From the NCBI RefSeq assembly GCF_040438885.1, contig NZ_CP159218.1, forward strand, positions 3,968,001 to 4,032,000: 64,000 nt of DNA, given 5' to 3'. The first letter of the stretch is position 1. Every line of letters begins with the position of its first letter. This stretch comes from Nakamurella sp. A5-74. Its GTDB lineage: Bacteria > Actinomycetota > Actinomycetes > Mycobacteriales > Nakamurellaceae. The notes below the pieces were generated by a model. The model had not been told where the DNA came from, made no database searches, and saw only the letters and a list, made by a program, of their open reading frames with translations. This document shows, one piece after another, positions 35,454 to 44,264 of the stretch. The position numbers and the translations under genes were made by a program.

Positions 35454-36659
35454 GTGCTCAGTGTTGCAGACCACGCCGCTGCCGTGGCAGCGCTGGTCCC
35501 CCAGGTCCCCGCCGAGGTCGTCCCCCTCGCGGAGGCCACCGGTCGGGTGCTCGTGGCGGACCTGCGCTCCCCGCTCGACCTCCCGCCCTTCGACAACTCG
35601 GCCATGGACGGCTACGCGGTGCGCGCCTCGGACCTCGGCAGTGGCTCCACCGAACTGGCTGTGTCGCAGGACATCCCGGCCGGACGGCTGGACATCGGAC
35701 CGCTGCTGCCCGGCAGTGCCGCCCGGATCATGACGGGCGCGCCGATGCCCGCGGGTGCCGATGCCGTCGTGCAGGTCGAGTTCACCGACGCCGGCACCGA
35801 ACGAGTGCTCATCGACACCGGGACGATGACCATCGAGCCGGGCCGACACGTCCGGCCCCGCGGCAGCGACGTCGCCGCCGGCACTGTGGTGCTGGGTGCC
35901 GGGATCGTGCTGACACCGCCGCGGATCGGGCTGATCGCCGCCCTCGGAGTCGACCGGGTCAGCGTGGTCGGACGACCCAGGGTGCTGGTGCTGTCGACCG
36001 GCGACGAGCTGGTCAGTCCCGGGAAACCATTGCAGGACGGGCAGATCTACGAGTCCAACGCTGCGATGTTGGTGTCGGCACTCGAGGAGATCGGAGCCGT
36101 GGCCATCGCCGGCCATGTGGTGGCCGACGACGTCGCCGAGTTCCAGCGGCTGATCGCCGGTGCGGCGGCGGACGCCGATCTGATCGTCACTTCGGGCGGT
36201 GTCTCGGCCGGCGCCTACGAGGTGGTCAAGGATGCACTCACCGGCCACGGGGTGGATTTCGTCAAGGTCGCCATGCAACCGGGAATGCCGCAAGGGCTCG
36301 GCCGGGTGGCCGTCGGCGAGCGCAGCGTGCCGATCGTCTGTTTCCCGGGCAACCCGGTGTCGACGTTCGTGTCCTTCGAGGTGTTCCTGCGGCCGGCGAT
36401 CCTCGCGGCGCTCGGTCGGTCAGATCTGGATCGGGTGGTCCGGCACCTACCGCTGCAGTCGCCGCTCACCAGCGTGCTGGGCAAGCGGCAGTACCGGCGC
36501 GCGGTGGTCGACCCGCAGTCCGGAACCGTCGCACCGCACGGCGGACCGTCCTCCCACCTGCTCGGCTGGCTGGCCGGTGCGGACAGTCTGCTGGTGATCG
36601 AGGAGGACGTCACGGAGCTGCCCGCCGGCGCCCCGGTACAGGTCTGGACACTCTCCTGA
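35454..36659 (+). CDS. moeA: Molybdopterin molybdenumtransferase MoeA
   Basis: A 401-residue MoeA, which inserts molybdate into adenylylated molybdopterin made by Mog. Visible: LPPFDNSAMDGYAV near residue 43, GAARIMTGAPMPAGADAVV-type segment, VLVLSTGDELV, GQIYESNAAMLVSALEE, IVTSGGVSAGAYEVVKDAL with the MPT-binding loop, and CFPGNPVSTFVSFEVFL. GTG 35454 has AAAGGA about eight bases upstream. It is downstream of the CphA-like ligase (64-bp gap) and followed by a DUF6457 gene. The other moco genes are at 12-16 kb. Confidence 0.95.
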   Translation: MLSVADHAAAVAALVPQVPAEVVPLAEATGRVLVADLRSPLDLPPFDNSAMDGYAVRASDLGSGSTELAVSQDIPAGRLDIGPLLPGSAARIMTGAPMPAGADAVVQVEFTDAGTERVLIDTGTMTIEPGRHVRPRGSDVAAGTVVLGAGIVLTPPRIGLIAALGVDRVSVVGRPRVLVLSTGDELVSPGKPLQDGQIYESNAAMLVSALEEIGAVAIAGHVVADDVAEFQRLIAGAAADADLIVTSGGVSAGAYEVVKDALTGHGVDFVKVAMQPGMPQGLGRVAVGERSVPIVCFPGNPVSTFVSFEVFLRPAILAALGRSDLDRVVRHLPLQSPLTSVLGKRQYRRAVVDPQSGTVAPHGGPSSHLLGWLAGADSLLVIEEDVTELPAGAPVQVWTLS

Positions 36660-36680
36660 TGCGGATCCCCGTGCCACCGC

Positions 36681-36686
36681 TACTGT
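36681..36686 (+). promoter_or_regulatory. Putative -10 box (TACTGT) of leaderless DUF6457 gene
   Basis: TACTGT ends seven bases before GTG 36694; no ribosome site is visible. Confidence 0.45.
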
Positions 36687-36693
36687 GGGCGCC

Positions 36694-37035
36694 GTGAGCG
36701 CACTCGACCCCTGGGTACTGGACGTAGCGGCGGCCCTGGGAATCCCGGCCACCGACGTACCCGCCGACCTGCGCGCCGGACTGCTCGACCTGACCCGGGA
36801 GATCGAAGAGCTGATCGGACCGTCAGCGGGCCCGATGACCGGTCTGCTGCTCGGGGTCGCCGTGGGCCGCGGAATCGCCCCGAGTGGTGCGGTCGAGACC
36901 ATCCGCTCGGTGCTCGTCTCGCACCGGGACCAGCACGCGCCCGCGTCCACCGAGCCCCTCGAGCCGGCACCCGGGGCGGACACCTCGGTGCCGTTGGCCA
37001 GGGACGCGGCCACCACCGACGATCGATCGCACTGA
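36694..37035 (+). CDS. DUF6457 protein
   Basis: A 113-residue protein. Its first ~80 residues (LDPWVLDVAAALGIPATDVP, LLDLTREIEELIGPSAGPMTGLLLGVAVGRG) match the helical DUF6457 domain, which in actinobacteria is found alone or fused to MobA-type transferases. That association and the moeA neighbour, 34 bases upstream, suggest a molybdenum-cofactor role. The tail of ~30 residues is disordered and acidic. Start chosen at GTG 36694 rather than 36685 because of the -10-like box spacing. Confidence 0.78.
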   Translation: MSALDPWVLDVAAALGIPATDVPADLRAGLLDLTREIEELIGPSAGPMTGLLLGVAVGRGIAPSGAVETIRSVLVSHRDQHAPASTEPLEPAPGADTSVPLARDAATTDDRSH

Positions 37036-37044
37036 TCCGGACCC

Positions 37045-37061
37045 TCGGGGCGTCGCCCCGA
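37045..37061 (+). terminator. Short G+C hairpin after DUF6457
   Basis: TCGGGGC / GCCCCGA arms with a 3-base loop, ten bases after the stop, followed by ATTGCTCGT. Confidence 0.45.
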
Positions 37062-37129
37062 ATTGCTCGTGCCGGCGGTGTCCTGCCACCCGGCGGCCGA
37101 CGGTCGTCACCCGCGGGTCAGCTCCGCGT

Positions 37130-39886
37130 TCAGGGAGCGCCCGGACCGTCGTCACTGTCGTCGGACTCGGCACCCGCCTGGGCGACGTGACCGATGGACT
37201 GCAGCTCGTCCCAGACGGCCCGCGCACGGTCGACGCACAGCAGTACCAGGTCGCCGGGGTTCGCCCTGGACATCGCCACCTTGGTGGCATCGATCTCGTC
37301 CAGCACGACCTCGATCCCCTTGGCGCGGTGTGGATCCGCACCCTCCCTGGCGCCCTGTTCGATCAGTGCCGCCGTTGCGCCCGCCTTGCGGCCACGCAGT
37401 GTCACGTCCTCGCGGATGATCATCAGGTCGAAGTGCTTGGCCGCCTCCCGGCCCAGGTCGAGCATGTCCTGGTCCCGACGGTCGCCTGCAGTGGCGATGA
37501 CACCGATGCGCTGCGGCTTCTCGAAACCGGTGACGTCGTCGAAGAACTTGTCGACGAAATCACCCAGCGCCTTCATGCCGGGCGCGTTGTGGCAGTAGTC
37601 GACGATCACCTTGATGCCCTGCACCTCGGTGAGGTTCATCCGGCCGGGCGCCTGGTAGTAGCTGGGGGTGAAGGACCGCAGACCCGCGCGGATGTCGTGC
37701 AGCGGAGCGCCGCTGCAGTAGGCGGCGGCAGCGGCGGCCATGGCGTTCTGCACGTTGAACATCGCCTTGCCGTTGAACGTCACCGGCAACAGGTGGGTGT
37801 ACGCGATCGGCATCCGGCGACGGCCGTGAACCAACACGATCAGGTCGCCGAGTTCACCCTTCTCCAGGATGACTGCCTTGCCGCCGCGGCGGCAGTGGTC
37901 GGCGATCTGCCGGTTGTCCGGCTTCACCGAGAACCAGACCACCTCACCTGAGCAGGCCCGGCGCATCTGGGCCACCAGCTCGTCGTCGGCATTGAGCACG
38001 GCAGCACCGGAGCGCGGAACCGCTTCCACCACCACCTGTTTCACCTTCGCCAACTGCTCGACCGTGTTGATCCCGCGCAGGCCGAGGTGGTCGGGAGCGA
38101 CGTTCAACACGACGGCGACGTCGTTGCGCTGGTAGCCGAGACCCTCCCGCAGGATCCCGCCGCGGGCCACCTCGAACACGGCAAAATCGACGCGCGGGTT
38201 CTGCAGCACCATCCGGGCGGATCGCGGACCGGAGGCGTCGGAACGGATCACCAGCCGGTCGTCGATCACCACGCCGTCGGTGGAGGTCATGCCGACCTTG
38301 CGGCCCATGCCCTTGAAGATGTGGGCGATCATCCGGCTGGTGGTGGTCTTGCCGTTGGTGCCGGTGACGCCGACGATGGGGATCCGGGCCGGCGTCCCCG
38401 GCGGGAAGAGCAGGTCCACAACGGGTTTCGCGACGTACTGCGGTTCGCCGATGGTCGGGTGGGTGTGCATCCGGAAGCCCGGCGCGGCGTTCACCTCACA
38501 GATGCCGCCGCCGGTCTCGCGGACCGGCTGGGTGATGTCGGGACAGAGGAAGTCGATGCCGGCGATGTCGAGACCGACGACGCGGGCGGCCTCCTCGGCG
38601 ATGTCGATGTTGTCCGGGTGCGCCTCCCAGGTCCGGTCGATGGAGATCCCGCCGGTGGACATGTTGCCGGTCAACGCGAGCTTCACCATCGACCCGGCCG
38701 GCGGTACGTCCTCCATCGAGAAGCCCTGCTCCGCAACGAGTTCGACCGCGGCATCGTTCACCGCGATCCGCGTCAGCACCTTCTCGTGGCCGATCCCGCG
38801 GCGTGGATCCGCGTTGGTGATCTCGACCAGTTCGGTGACGCTGTGCGTGCCGTCACCGATGACGTGCGCCGGCACCCGTTCGGCGATCGCCACGATGTTG
38901 CCGCCGATCACCAGGCAGCGGTAGTCCTTGCCCGTGATGAACGCCTCGACCAGCACCTGGCCGCGTCGGGACTCGGAGTCCGCGACCGGGTACGCCTTGC
39001 GTACCTCCGCCTCGTTCGTCAGGTTGATCACGACACCGCGACCGTGGTTGCCGTCCAACGGCTTCACCACGACCGGATAGCCGATTCGACCGGCAACCCG
39101 CACCGCTTCGTCCACATCGCGGACGACGTCCGACTTCGGCACCGGCAGCCCTGCTGCAGCGAGCAATCGGTTGGTGAGCTCCTTGTCGGAAGCGATGTCG
39201 ACCGCGAGGGAGGATGTCACCGACGTCATGGTCGCCCGGATCCGCCGGGCGTGGACGCCATGTCCGAGCTGTACCAGCGACGCCGAATTCAGCCGCTGCC
39301 AAGGGATGTCGCGAGAGATGGCCTCGTCGAGGATTGCCTGGGTGGACGGGCCGAAGGCCACCCGCTGGCTGGTGCGCAGGAAGGTCTCGTGCTCCGCCTC
39401 GAAGTCGAATCCCTCCTCCGGCTGGATCAGGTGATTCACCAGCCGCACGGCCAGCTTTCCGGCCAGCATGCCGACCGTCTCGTCGAAGTAGCCGTAGATG
39501 ATGTTGTAGATCCCGGCCTCTCCGGCCGACCTGGTCTTACCGCGGGTCATCTCGTGACCTGCGGTTCGCTGGATCTCCAACGCGACGTGCTCCGCGACGT
39601 GACCGGCCCAGGTTCCCTCGTACAACCGCTCGACGAAGCCACCGTCGCGACCGCGGGAGCACTGGTGGTCATGGATGCCCGGCAGCAGGTCGACCAACTG
39701 CTCGGGGAAACCCGGCAGCAGGTTCGTCGGTTCCTGTTCGAGCGCCCCGATGTCGACGACCATGTGGATGCACGGCTCGTAGGAGTGGTAGTTGGGTCCA
39801 CGCAGGACGCGGGCCTCCTTGATGACGACCGACCGGCGACCACCCGTTCCCTCGTTCCGAACTCCGGACGACTCTTCCACGGGCAT
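37130..39886 (-). CDS. cphA: Cyanophycin synthetase
   Basis: A 918-residue CphA, which builds the Asp-Arg storage polymer from aspartate and arginine with two ATP per unit. Domains: N domain (about 25-220; VLRGPNYHSYEPCIHMVVDI, HVAEHVALEIQ), ATP-grasp G domain (about 225-490; GYPVVVKPLDGNHGRGVVIN, FITGKDYRCLVIGG, GGICEVNAAPGFRMH), and Mur-ligase M domain (about 500-895; VTGTNGKTTTSRMIAHIF, FEVARGGILREGLGY, VAPDHLGLRGINTVEQL, VDYCHNAPGMKAL). All three active domains are intact. The Asp-rich tail (SDDSDDG) is unusual. ATG 39886. cphB lies 1.9 kb further upstream on the same strand. Confidence 0.96.
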   Translation of the reverse strand: MPVEESSGVRNEGTGGRRSVVIKEARVLRGPNYHSYEPCIHMVVDIGALEQEPTNLLPGFPEQLVDLLPGIHDHQCSRGRDGGFVERLYEGTWAGHVAEHVALEIQRTAGHEMTRGKTRSAGEAGIYNIIYGYFDETVGMLAGKLAVRLVNHLIQPEEGFDFEAEHETFLRTSQRVAFGPSTQAILDEAISRDIPWQRLNSASLVQLGHGVHARRIRATMTSVTSSLAVDIASDKELTNRLLAAAGLPVPKSDVVRDVDEAVRVAGRIGYPVVVKPLDGNHGRGVVINLTNEAEVRKAYPVADSESRRGQVLVEAFITGKDYRCLVIGGNIVAIAERVPAHVIGDGTHSVTELVEITNADPRRGIGHEKVLTRIAVNDAAVELVAEQGFSMEDVPPAGSMVKLALTGNMSTGGISIDRTWEAHPDNIDIAEEAARVVGLDIAGIDFLCPDITQPVRETGGGICEVNAAPGFRMHTHPTIGEPQYVAKPVVDLLFPPGTPARIPIVGVTGTNGKTTTSRMIAHIFKGMGRKVGMTSTDGVVIDDRLVIRSDASGPRSARMVLQNPRVDFAVFEVARGGILREGLGYQRNDVAVVLNVAPDHLGLRGINTVEQLAKVKQVVVEAVPRSGAAVLNADDELVAQMRRACSGEVVWFSVKPDNRQIADHCRRGGKAVILEKGELGDLIVLVHGRRRMPIAYTHLLPVTFNGKAMFNVQNAMAAAAAAYCSGAPLHDIRAGLRSFTPSYYQAPGRMNLTEVQGIKVIVDYCHNAPGMKALGDFVDKFFDDVTGFEKPQRIGVIATAGDRRDQDMLDLGREAAKHFDLMIIREDVTLRGRKAGATAALIEQGAREGADPHRAKGIEVVLDEIDATKVAMSRANPGDLVLLCVDRARAVWDELQSIGHVAQAGAESDDSDDGPGAP

Positions 39887-40151
39887 CGCGACCTCTCATC
39901 CTCCGGCGGAACCGGATCGGCGGGACGTGTGCACGGCAGGACGACCGCCCGGACACATGACGCTGCAGGTGGGCACGATTCTGCCCGTACGTTCCGCCCG
40001 ACGGTACCGGGAGGTCACCACCCCACGCGCGGTGGCACCCGCCGAGTGGGAACCGCACGTTCGGGACGATCCACGCCGGGTGCGGACCCTGCCCAGCGCG
40101 CCGCGGGCCCCCGGGGTTGAGCTATGGGCGCGGCCGTGCCACGGTGCATCC

Positions 40152-40946
40152 ATGAGCACACTCCCCGCAGGGTTGCGGACACCGTTGGTCCGGGTCGGTT
40201 CGTACTTCATGGTCGGGCAGGACCAGGAGGCGGCGGCCGCGTCGCTCGGCATCAAAGGTGGCGCGCTCTATTTCCGGGGGCGGATCGGACCGCTCGCGGG
40301 AGCCGACAGCGCCCGGGCGGCCGCGGTGTACCGGATCTTCCCGCCGGGGCTGCTGGACCACGTGTTCCGCTCGACGGCCGGCCTCGACGCGGCGACGGCC
40401 GCGGCCGCCTACGAACAGGCGGCCGCGCATGCGGCGCAGCGACTGCTCGCGCCGACCTATCGGGACACTCCCGAGCTCGACGAATTGCCGGCGCTCGTCC
40501 GCGCCGTACTGGCCGTGGCGCAGCTGCCGGAGATCGACGCCACCACGGTGACGCGGATCTGGCGGGATCGTCGCTGGCCGGCCCTCGACGGTCCGCTCGG
40601 CGCCTACTGGGCGTTGGTGCTGTTGCGAGAACTACGTGGCAGCAGGCATTTCCAGGCGTTGGACGCAACGGGGCTGGACACCGGGGCCGCGTCCTGGGCC
40701 GACCCGCACGTCGGTCCCGAGGTACTGGCCAGGCGCGGTTGGCGACCGGAGCAGATCGCCGAGCTCGAACAGCTCGCCGGCGTCGTCCCGGACCTCGAGG
40801 CGCGCCGCGACGCCGTCGAGGAGGCCACCGATGCGGCCCTGCTGGCCGACCTGCAGGCGGTGCTCACCGCCGAGCAGATCGAGCGGCTCGGGGAGCTGGT
40901 CGTCACCGCTGAGAACACGGCAGCGGCGGCCCAGCGATCCCACTGA
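40152..40946 (+). CDS. SCO6745-family helical protein
   Basis: A 264-residue all-helical protein. The layout GIKGGALYFRGRIGPLAGAD...VYRIFPPGLLDHVF...LGAYWALVLLRELRGSRHFQALDATGLD matches the SCO6745 (SalK-like, HTH-annotated) family, in which G-Y-x-GRAAPLG and LREHRGDGHVA...LD occur at the same places. Function unknown; some members lie in secondary-metabolite clusters. Encoded rightward between cphA and the GNAT gene. ATG 40152 is the only sensible start; no Shine-Dalgarno is evident. Confidence 0.75.
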   Translation: MSTLPAGLRTPLVRVGSYFMVGQDQEAAAASLGIKGGALYFRGRIGPLAGADSARAAAVYRIFPPGLLDHVFRSTAGLDAATAAAAYEQAAAHAAQRLLAPTYRDTPELDELPALVRAVLAVAQLPEIDATTVTRIWRDRRWPALDGPLGAYWALVLLRELRGSRHFQALDATGLDTGAASWADPHVGPEVLARRGWRPEQIAELEQLAGVVPDLEARRDAVEEATDAALLADLQAVLTAEQIERLGELVVTAENTAAAAQRSH

Positions 40947-40958
40947 CCGTCCGAGGGG

Positions 40959-41447
40959 TCAGACGCGGGCGGCGAGGTCCGCCAACGCATCACCCTCGAC
41001 GCGGTAGGTCGTCCAGTCGTTCATCGGCGCACCGCCGAGTGCGTCGTAGAACTGGATCGACGGGGTGTTCCAGTTGAGCACCGCCCAGCCGAGCCGGCTC
41101 CAGCCGCGCCGGACGCACTCGTCCGCCAGCGCCGCCAGCAGCGCCAGGCCGTGGCCGCGGCCGCGCACCGCGGGCCGGACGTACAGGTCCTCCAAGTAGA
41201 TGCCCGCCGTACCCTCCCAGGTGGAGAAGCTGCGGAACCAGATCGCCGTGCCCACGACGGCTTCTGTGCCGTCTTCCCGGTCGTCCACAGCGACGAAGGC
41301 GTTGGCGCTGGGATCATCTCCGAACAACTCCCGCTGCAGGTCTGCGGTCGTGACGTGGCACTCCTCGGGCGCCTTCTCATAGAGCGCCAGCTCCTGGATC
41401 AGCTCGACCAGCACGGGGACGTCAGCAGGTGTGGCGGTACGGATCAT
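40959..41447 (-). CDS. GNAT N-acetyltransferase, diamine-acetyltransferase (SSAT)-like
   Basis: A 162-residue GNAT enzyme. IRTATPADVPVLVELIQELA and YEKAPEECHVT are the SSAT-like N-terminus; IYLEDLYVRPAVRGRGHGLALLAALA is the acetyl-CoA-binding motif A; WAVLNWNTPSIQFYDALGG and MNDWTTYRVEG end the fold. This subgroup acetylates diamines/polyamines or similar amines. Its place between cphA and cphB suggests a possible link to arginine or polyamine nitrogen, but this is inference. Start ATG 41447 begins at the conserved strand; it converges with the SCO6745 gene, 12 bases apart. Confidence 0.88.
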   Translation of the reverse strand: MIRTATPADVPVLVELIQELALYEKAPEECHVTTADLQRELFGDDPSANAFVAVDDREDGTEAVVGTAIWFRSFSTWEGTAGIYLEDLYVRPAVRGRGHGLALLAALADECVRRGWSRLGWAVLNWNTPSIQFYDALGGAPMNDWTTYRVEGDALADLAARV

Positions 41448-41476
41448 GGCGTGAGGGTAGCTGTCGTGCTCCACGG

Positions 41477-41673
41477 CGATCGAGCGAAGAGGTCGAGATC
41501 CCGTCAGCAGTCAACCGATCCGGACACGACGGGGTCTCGACACGCTCGTTCCTCGCTGCTCGACCACCGAAACGGGTCGCCCCTTGATCCACAGCAACGT
41601 GGAGTCGAGATCCGGTCAGCATTTCTCACCACCCAACGGGATCCCGACGCGCTCCTCGCCTGCTCGATCAGCG
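41477..41673. repeat. Dispersed GGTCTCGAC repeat cluster, copy 2
   Basis: An inverted copy (CGATCGAGCGAAGAGGTC to CCGTC, 41477-41505), a direct copy (GGGGTCTCGACACGCTCGTT and on, 41531-41573) and a third, drifted one (41638-41673) lie between the GNAT gene and cphB. Confidence 0.75.
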
Positions 41674-41700
41674 TCGGGTCCGCGGTCGTCGCTCACCGGG

Positions 41701-41809
41701 GCCGCGGCGGAGGTCGGTGCGCAGCCCTCTGCAGCGATGTCCGCGCCGGTGAGCCTGCGAACCGGCGCGGACGAGCGAAGCCTGTCGGAGCACCGGCCTC
41801 CGCCGCGGC
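41701..41809. repeat. 109-bp hairpin element with TGAGCCTGCGAA apical loop, copy A
   Basis: Outer 20-base arms (41701-41720 / 41790-41809) pair at 19 of 20 positions. A perfect 10-bp inner stem (41740-41749 / 41762-41771) closes on the 12-base loop at 41750-41761. The same loop sits in a similarly sized hairpin at 61492-61599 with different stem sequences. Confidence 0.75.
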
Positions 41810-41831
41810 GCCGGACAGGGGGTCGGCGGAA

Positions 41832-42800
41832 TCAGCTGCTGGCGGCGCGCCGGCGGAGTTCGGTGGCGGTCTCGTGACGACCCTCCGCAGCGATCCGGCG
41901 GGTGCGCGGGCGCACCTCGTCGGTCACGTCCTGCAGGGTGGAGACCCGGTGCGCCTCGTCGGATCCTTCCAGCCCGGGTGCGAACACCAGCGACCGCGAA
42001 CCGAGATCGAACACCGCACCCCGCGGGAGGGTGTGCAGCTTGATGCCGGACATCATCAGCGGCTGGGTGCCGGTGGCGGTGTAGGCGGTGGTGGTCAGCT
42101 CGGATCCGTCGAAGATCGTCACCACCCCACGGCCTTTCACGGTGAGCTTCCCGTCCGGTGTGACGATCGCGGCGGTGTCCTCATCGATGCCGATCCCCAG
42201 CTGCGCCGGGTTGGCGGCGACCAGCGCGAGCAACCGGCCGAACCGGTTCCGCTGGGTGAAGTGCTGGTCGACGATCGCTCCGGTGAGCAGCCCCAGCCCT
42301 TCGGAGATCTGACCGACGCGGAACTTGGGCGTCGCGCCGCCGCTGCCGAACGACACCATGTGCAGCGAGCAGATGCTCGCCCCCGCACTGGTTCCGGCCA
42401 CCGCGGCGCCGCGCTCGTGCGCCCGCAGGATGGCCTCACCCAACGGCGTACCGACGATCAACGTTGCCAGCTTCACCTGGTTGCCACCGGTCATGAAGAC
42501 ACCGGTGCACGCGTCGATGGCCGCGATGATCTCCGCCTCGGCGGCCTGTGCGCGGGTCTCCGGGCGAATGCCTTTGACGTCCGCAGCACCCAGATTGGCG
42601 AACAGCCGCAGGTAGGCGTGCGTGACCTCGTCGCCGAGCGACGACGCCGTCGACAGCACCACGATCTTTGCGGAGGCCCCGCCGGCATGCCGGACGACCT
42701 CGCGAAGGATGGTCATCCGACCCAGCTTGTCCTCGGCGCCGCCGATGGGCATGACGACCCCCGGGACCCAGGGGTGCTCGGGTGTTGCAGGTGCGGTCAT
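41832..42800 (-). CDS. cphB: Cyanophycinase
   Basis: A 322-residue serine-type exopeptidase of the S51 family, which releases beta-Asp-Arg dipeptides from cyanophycin. Seen: GVVMPIGGAEDKLGRMTILRE at the N-terminus, GVFMTGGNQVKLATLI, nucleophile motif AAVAGTSAGASICSLHM, DQHFTQRNRFGRLLALVAANP, and GIGIDEDTAAIV. All match true cyanophycinases rather than dipeptidase E. Start ATG 42800. With cphA it gives the cell both synthesis and first-step breakdown of the polymer; an isoaspartyl dipeptidase must lie elsewhere. Confidence 0.95.
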   Translation of the reverse strand: MTAPATPEHPWVPGVVMPIGGAEDKLGRMTILREVVRHAGGASAKIVVLSTASSLGDEVTHAYLRLFANLGAADVKGIRPETRAQAAEAEIIAAIDACTGVFMTGGNQVKLATLIVGTPLGEAILRAHERGAAVAGTSAGASICSLHMVSFGSGGATPKFRVGQISEGLGLLTGAIVDQHFTQRNRFGRLLALVAANPAQLGIGIDEDTAAIVTPDGKLTVKGRGVVTIFDGSELTTTAYTATGTQPLMMSGIKLHTLPRGAVFDLGSRSLVFAPGLEGSDEAHRVSTLQDVTDEVRPRTRRIAAEGRHETATELRRRAASS

Positions 42801-42828
42801 CCGAACAAACCTAGTCGTCGCACCGGAG

Positions 42829-42853
42829 GCGCCGGGTCACCGGGACCCGGCGC
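42829..42853 (-). terminator. Terminator hairpin after the DUF475 gene
   Basis: Perfect 10-bp arms GCGCCGGGTC / GACCCGGCGC with a 5-base loop, 13 bases beyond the DUF475 stop. Confidence 0.6.
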
Positions 42854-42865
42854 GCCCGGGTGGCG

Positions 42866-44065
42866 TCAGGCGTGGACCTGACTCGGTTCGACGCCCTGCG
42901 CCCGCAACCTGCGATTGCGCGCCAAGGACGACAGCAGCGCTGCACCGATGAACGCGACACCCACCAGACCGGTGATCACCTCGGGTACGTGCAGCCCGCC
43001 GACCGAGATCAGCAGGATGACGGCCAGAGCGAAGATCGCCCAGTGCGCACCGTGCTCGAGGAACACGTACTCGGACAGGGTCCCCTTGCGCACCAGGAAG
43101 ATCGTCAACGAACGCACGAACAGGGCGCCGATGATGCCCAGGCCGAGCGCGATGATGATCGGGTCGGAGGTGATGGCGAACGCGCCGATGACACCGTCGA
43201 AGGAGAACGACGCGTCCAGGACCTCGAGGTACAGGAACAGGAAGAACCCGGCCTTGCCGGTGGCCTTGACCAACTTCGACGGGCGGCCGGACTTCTTGGT
43301 GACGGTGGTGGCCCCGCCCGCAACCGCGACCTCGTCGGCCGCTTCCCGGGTGGTGGCCTCCTCGTCGTCCTCACCGGAGGACTCGAAGAGTTGCCCGAGC
43401 CCGTTGACCGCGATGAACAGCACCATGCCGAGGATGCCGGCGACCAGGACGGTGTTGCGTTCCTCGCCCGCCGTGACCAGCTCGCCGGCAATCATCTTGT
43501 CCGTGGTGATCAGCGTCTCGGTGAGGATCACCAGCAGTGCGCCGGCGATGACGACGCTGAGCATGTCGAGCTTGCCGATCCTGGCCAGCGGCTTCTCCAG
43601 CCAGGACAGCCAGGTGATCTCGCGCTCCTCGAAGATGTAGCTCAGGAACAGCATCAGCAGGAACATCCCGCCGAACGACGCGATGATCGGGTGCGCACCG
43701 GTGAGCAGCGTCTCGTACGACGGTGATCCGTCGGCGAAGTACGCGGCGCCGTCCGCGGGCGGGTTCATCGCCAGGTCGAAGGCCCGCACCGGGTTGAGAC
43801 CCGCCGCTACATAGACGATGAGCAGCGGCAGCAGCAGTCGCATGCCGAAGACCGCGATGACGATGCCGACGGTGAGGAAGATCTTCTGCCAGAACTCACT
43901 CATCCGCTCCAGCACGGTCGCGTTGATCACTGCGTTGTCGAAGGACAGCGAGACCTCGAGGATGCCGAGGATCAGACAGAGGGCCAGAGCGGTCCAGCCG
44001 CCGTAGACGAACGCGACGACGAGCGCCACGATCGACAGCAGGAAGGACCAGAAGAAGATCCGCAT
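42866..44065 (-). CDS. DUF475 (TerC-like) integral membrane protein
   Basis: A 399-residue membrane protein with about nine hydrophobic helices. The TerC-superfamily acidic signature appears twice: ILEVSLSFDNAVINATVL near residue 35-52 and YLEVLDASFSFDGVIGAFAI near 285. A central cytoplasmic acidic loop (SSGEDDEEATTREAADEVAV) separates the halves. The TerC family is implicated in metal handling and tellurite/envelope stress, and related proteins in manganese export. Start ATG 44065 begins the first helix. It follows terD on the same strand (199-bp gap with an intervening hairpin). Confidence 0.9.
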   Translation of the reverse strand: MRIFFWSFLLSIVALVVAFVYGGWTALALCLILGILEVSLSFDNAVINATVLERMSEFWQKIFLTVGIVIAVFGMRLLLPLLIVYVAAGLNPVRAFDLAMNPPADGAAYFADGSPSYETLLTGAHPIIASFGGMFLLMLFLSYIFEEREITWLSWLEKPLARIGKLDMLSVVIAGALLVILTETLITTDKMIAGELVTAGEERNTVLVAGILGMVLFIAVNGLGQLFESSGEDDEEATTREAADEVAVAGGATTVTKKSGRPSKLVKATGKAGFFLFLYLEVLDASFSFDGVIGAFAITSDPIIIALGLGIIGALFVRSLTIFLVRKGTLSEYVFLEHGAHWAIFALAVILLISVGGLHVPEVITGLVGVAFIGAALLSSLARNRRLRAQGVEPSQVHA

Positions 44066-44199
44066 GGTCACGAAGTTGCCTCTGAGTTCAGGTCGGGGTG
44101 CGCACAGTGCGCACGAGGGTCTGAGTGCCGGACAACGTCGCCCGGCAGGGAGGAACGGCGACCGGATGGAACGGCGCGCAATGATTCCACAAGAGCAAA

Positions 44200-44238
44200 C
44201 GCGCCCTGTTCGGGATTGGTTCCCGAACAGGGCGCGTC
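44200..44238 (-). terminator. Perfect 17-bp hairpin with T-rich tail after terD
   Basis: Arms 44200-44216 and 44222-44238 pair fully around a 5-base loop. In the leftward direction TTTGCTCTTG follows, the closest thing to an intrinsic terminator in the window. Read-through or partial termination would set the ratio of terD to DUF475 transcript. Confidence 0.8.
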
Positions 44239-44264
44239 GGCCGGTGCAGCTGCAGTGACGTGCG

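Noticed and set aside
38087-40120. Open frame of about 677 codons antisense to cphA
   Set aside because: Antisense shadow of a conserved gene; its translation is low-complexity and matches nothing recognisable.
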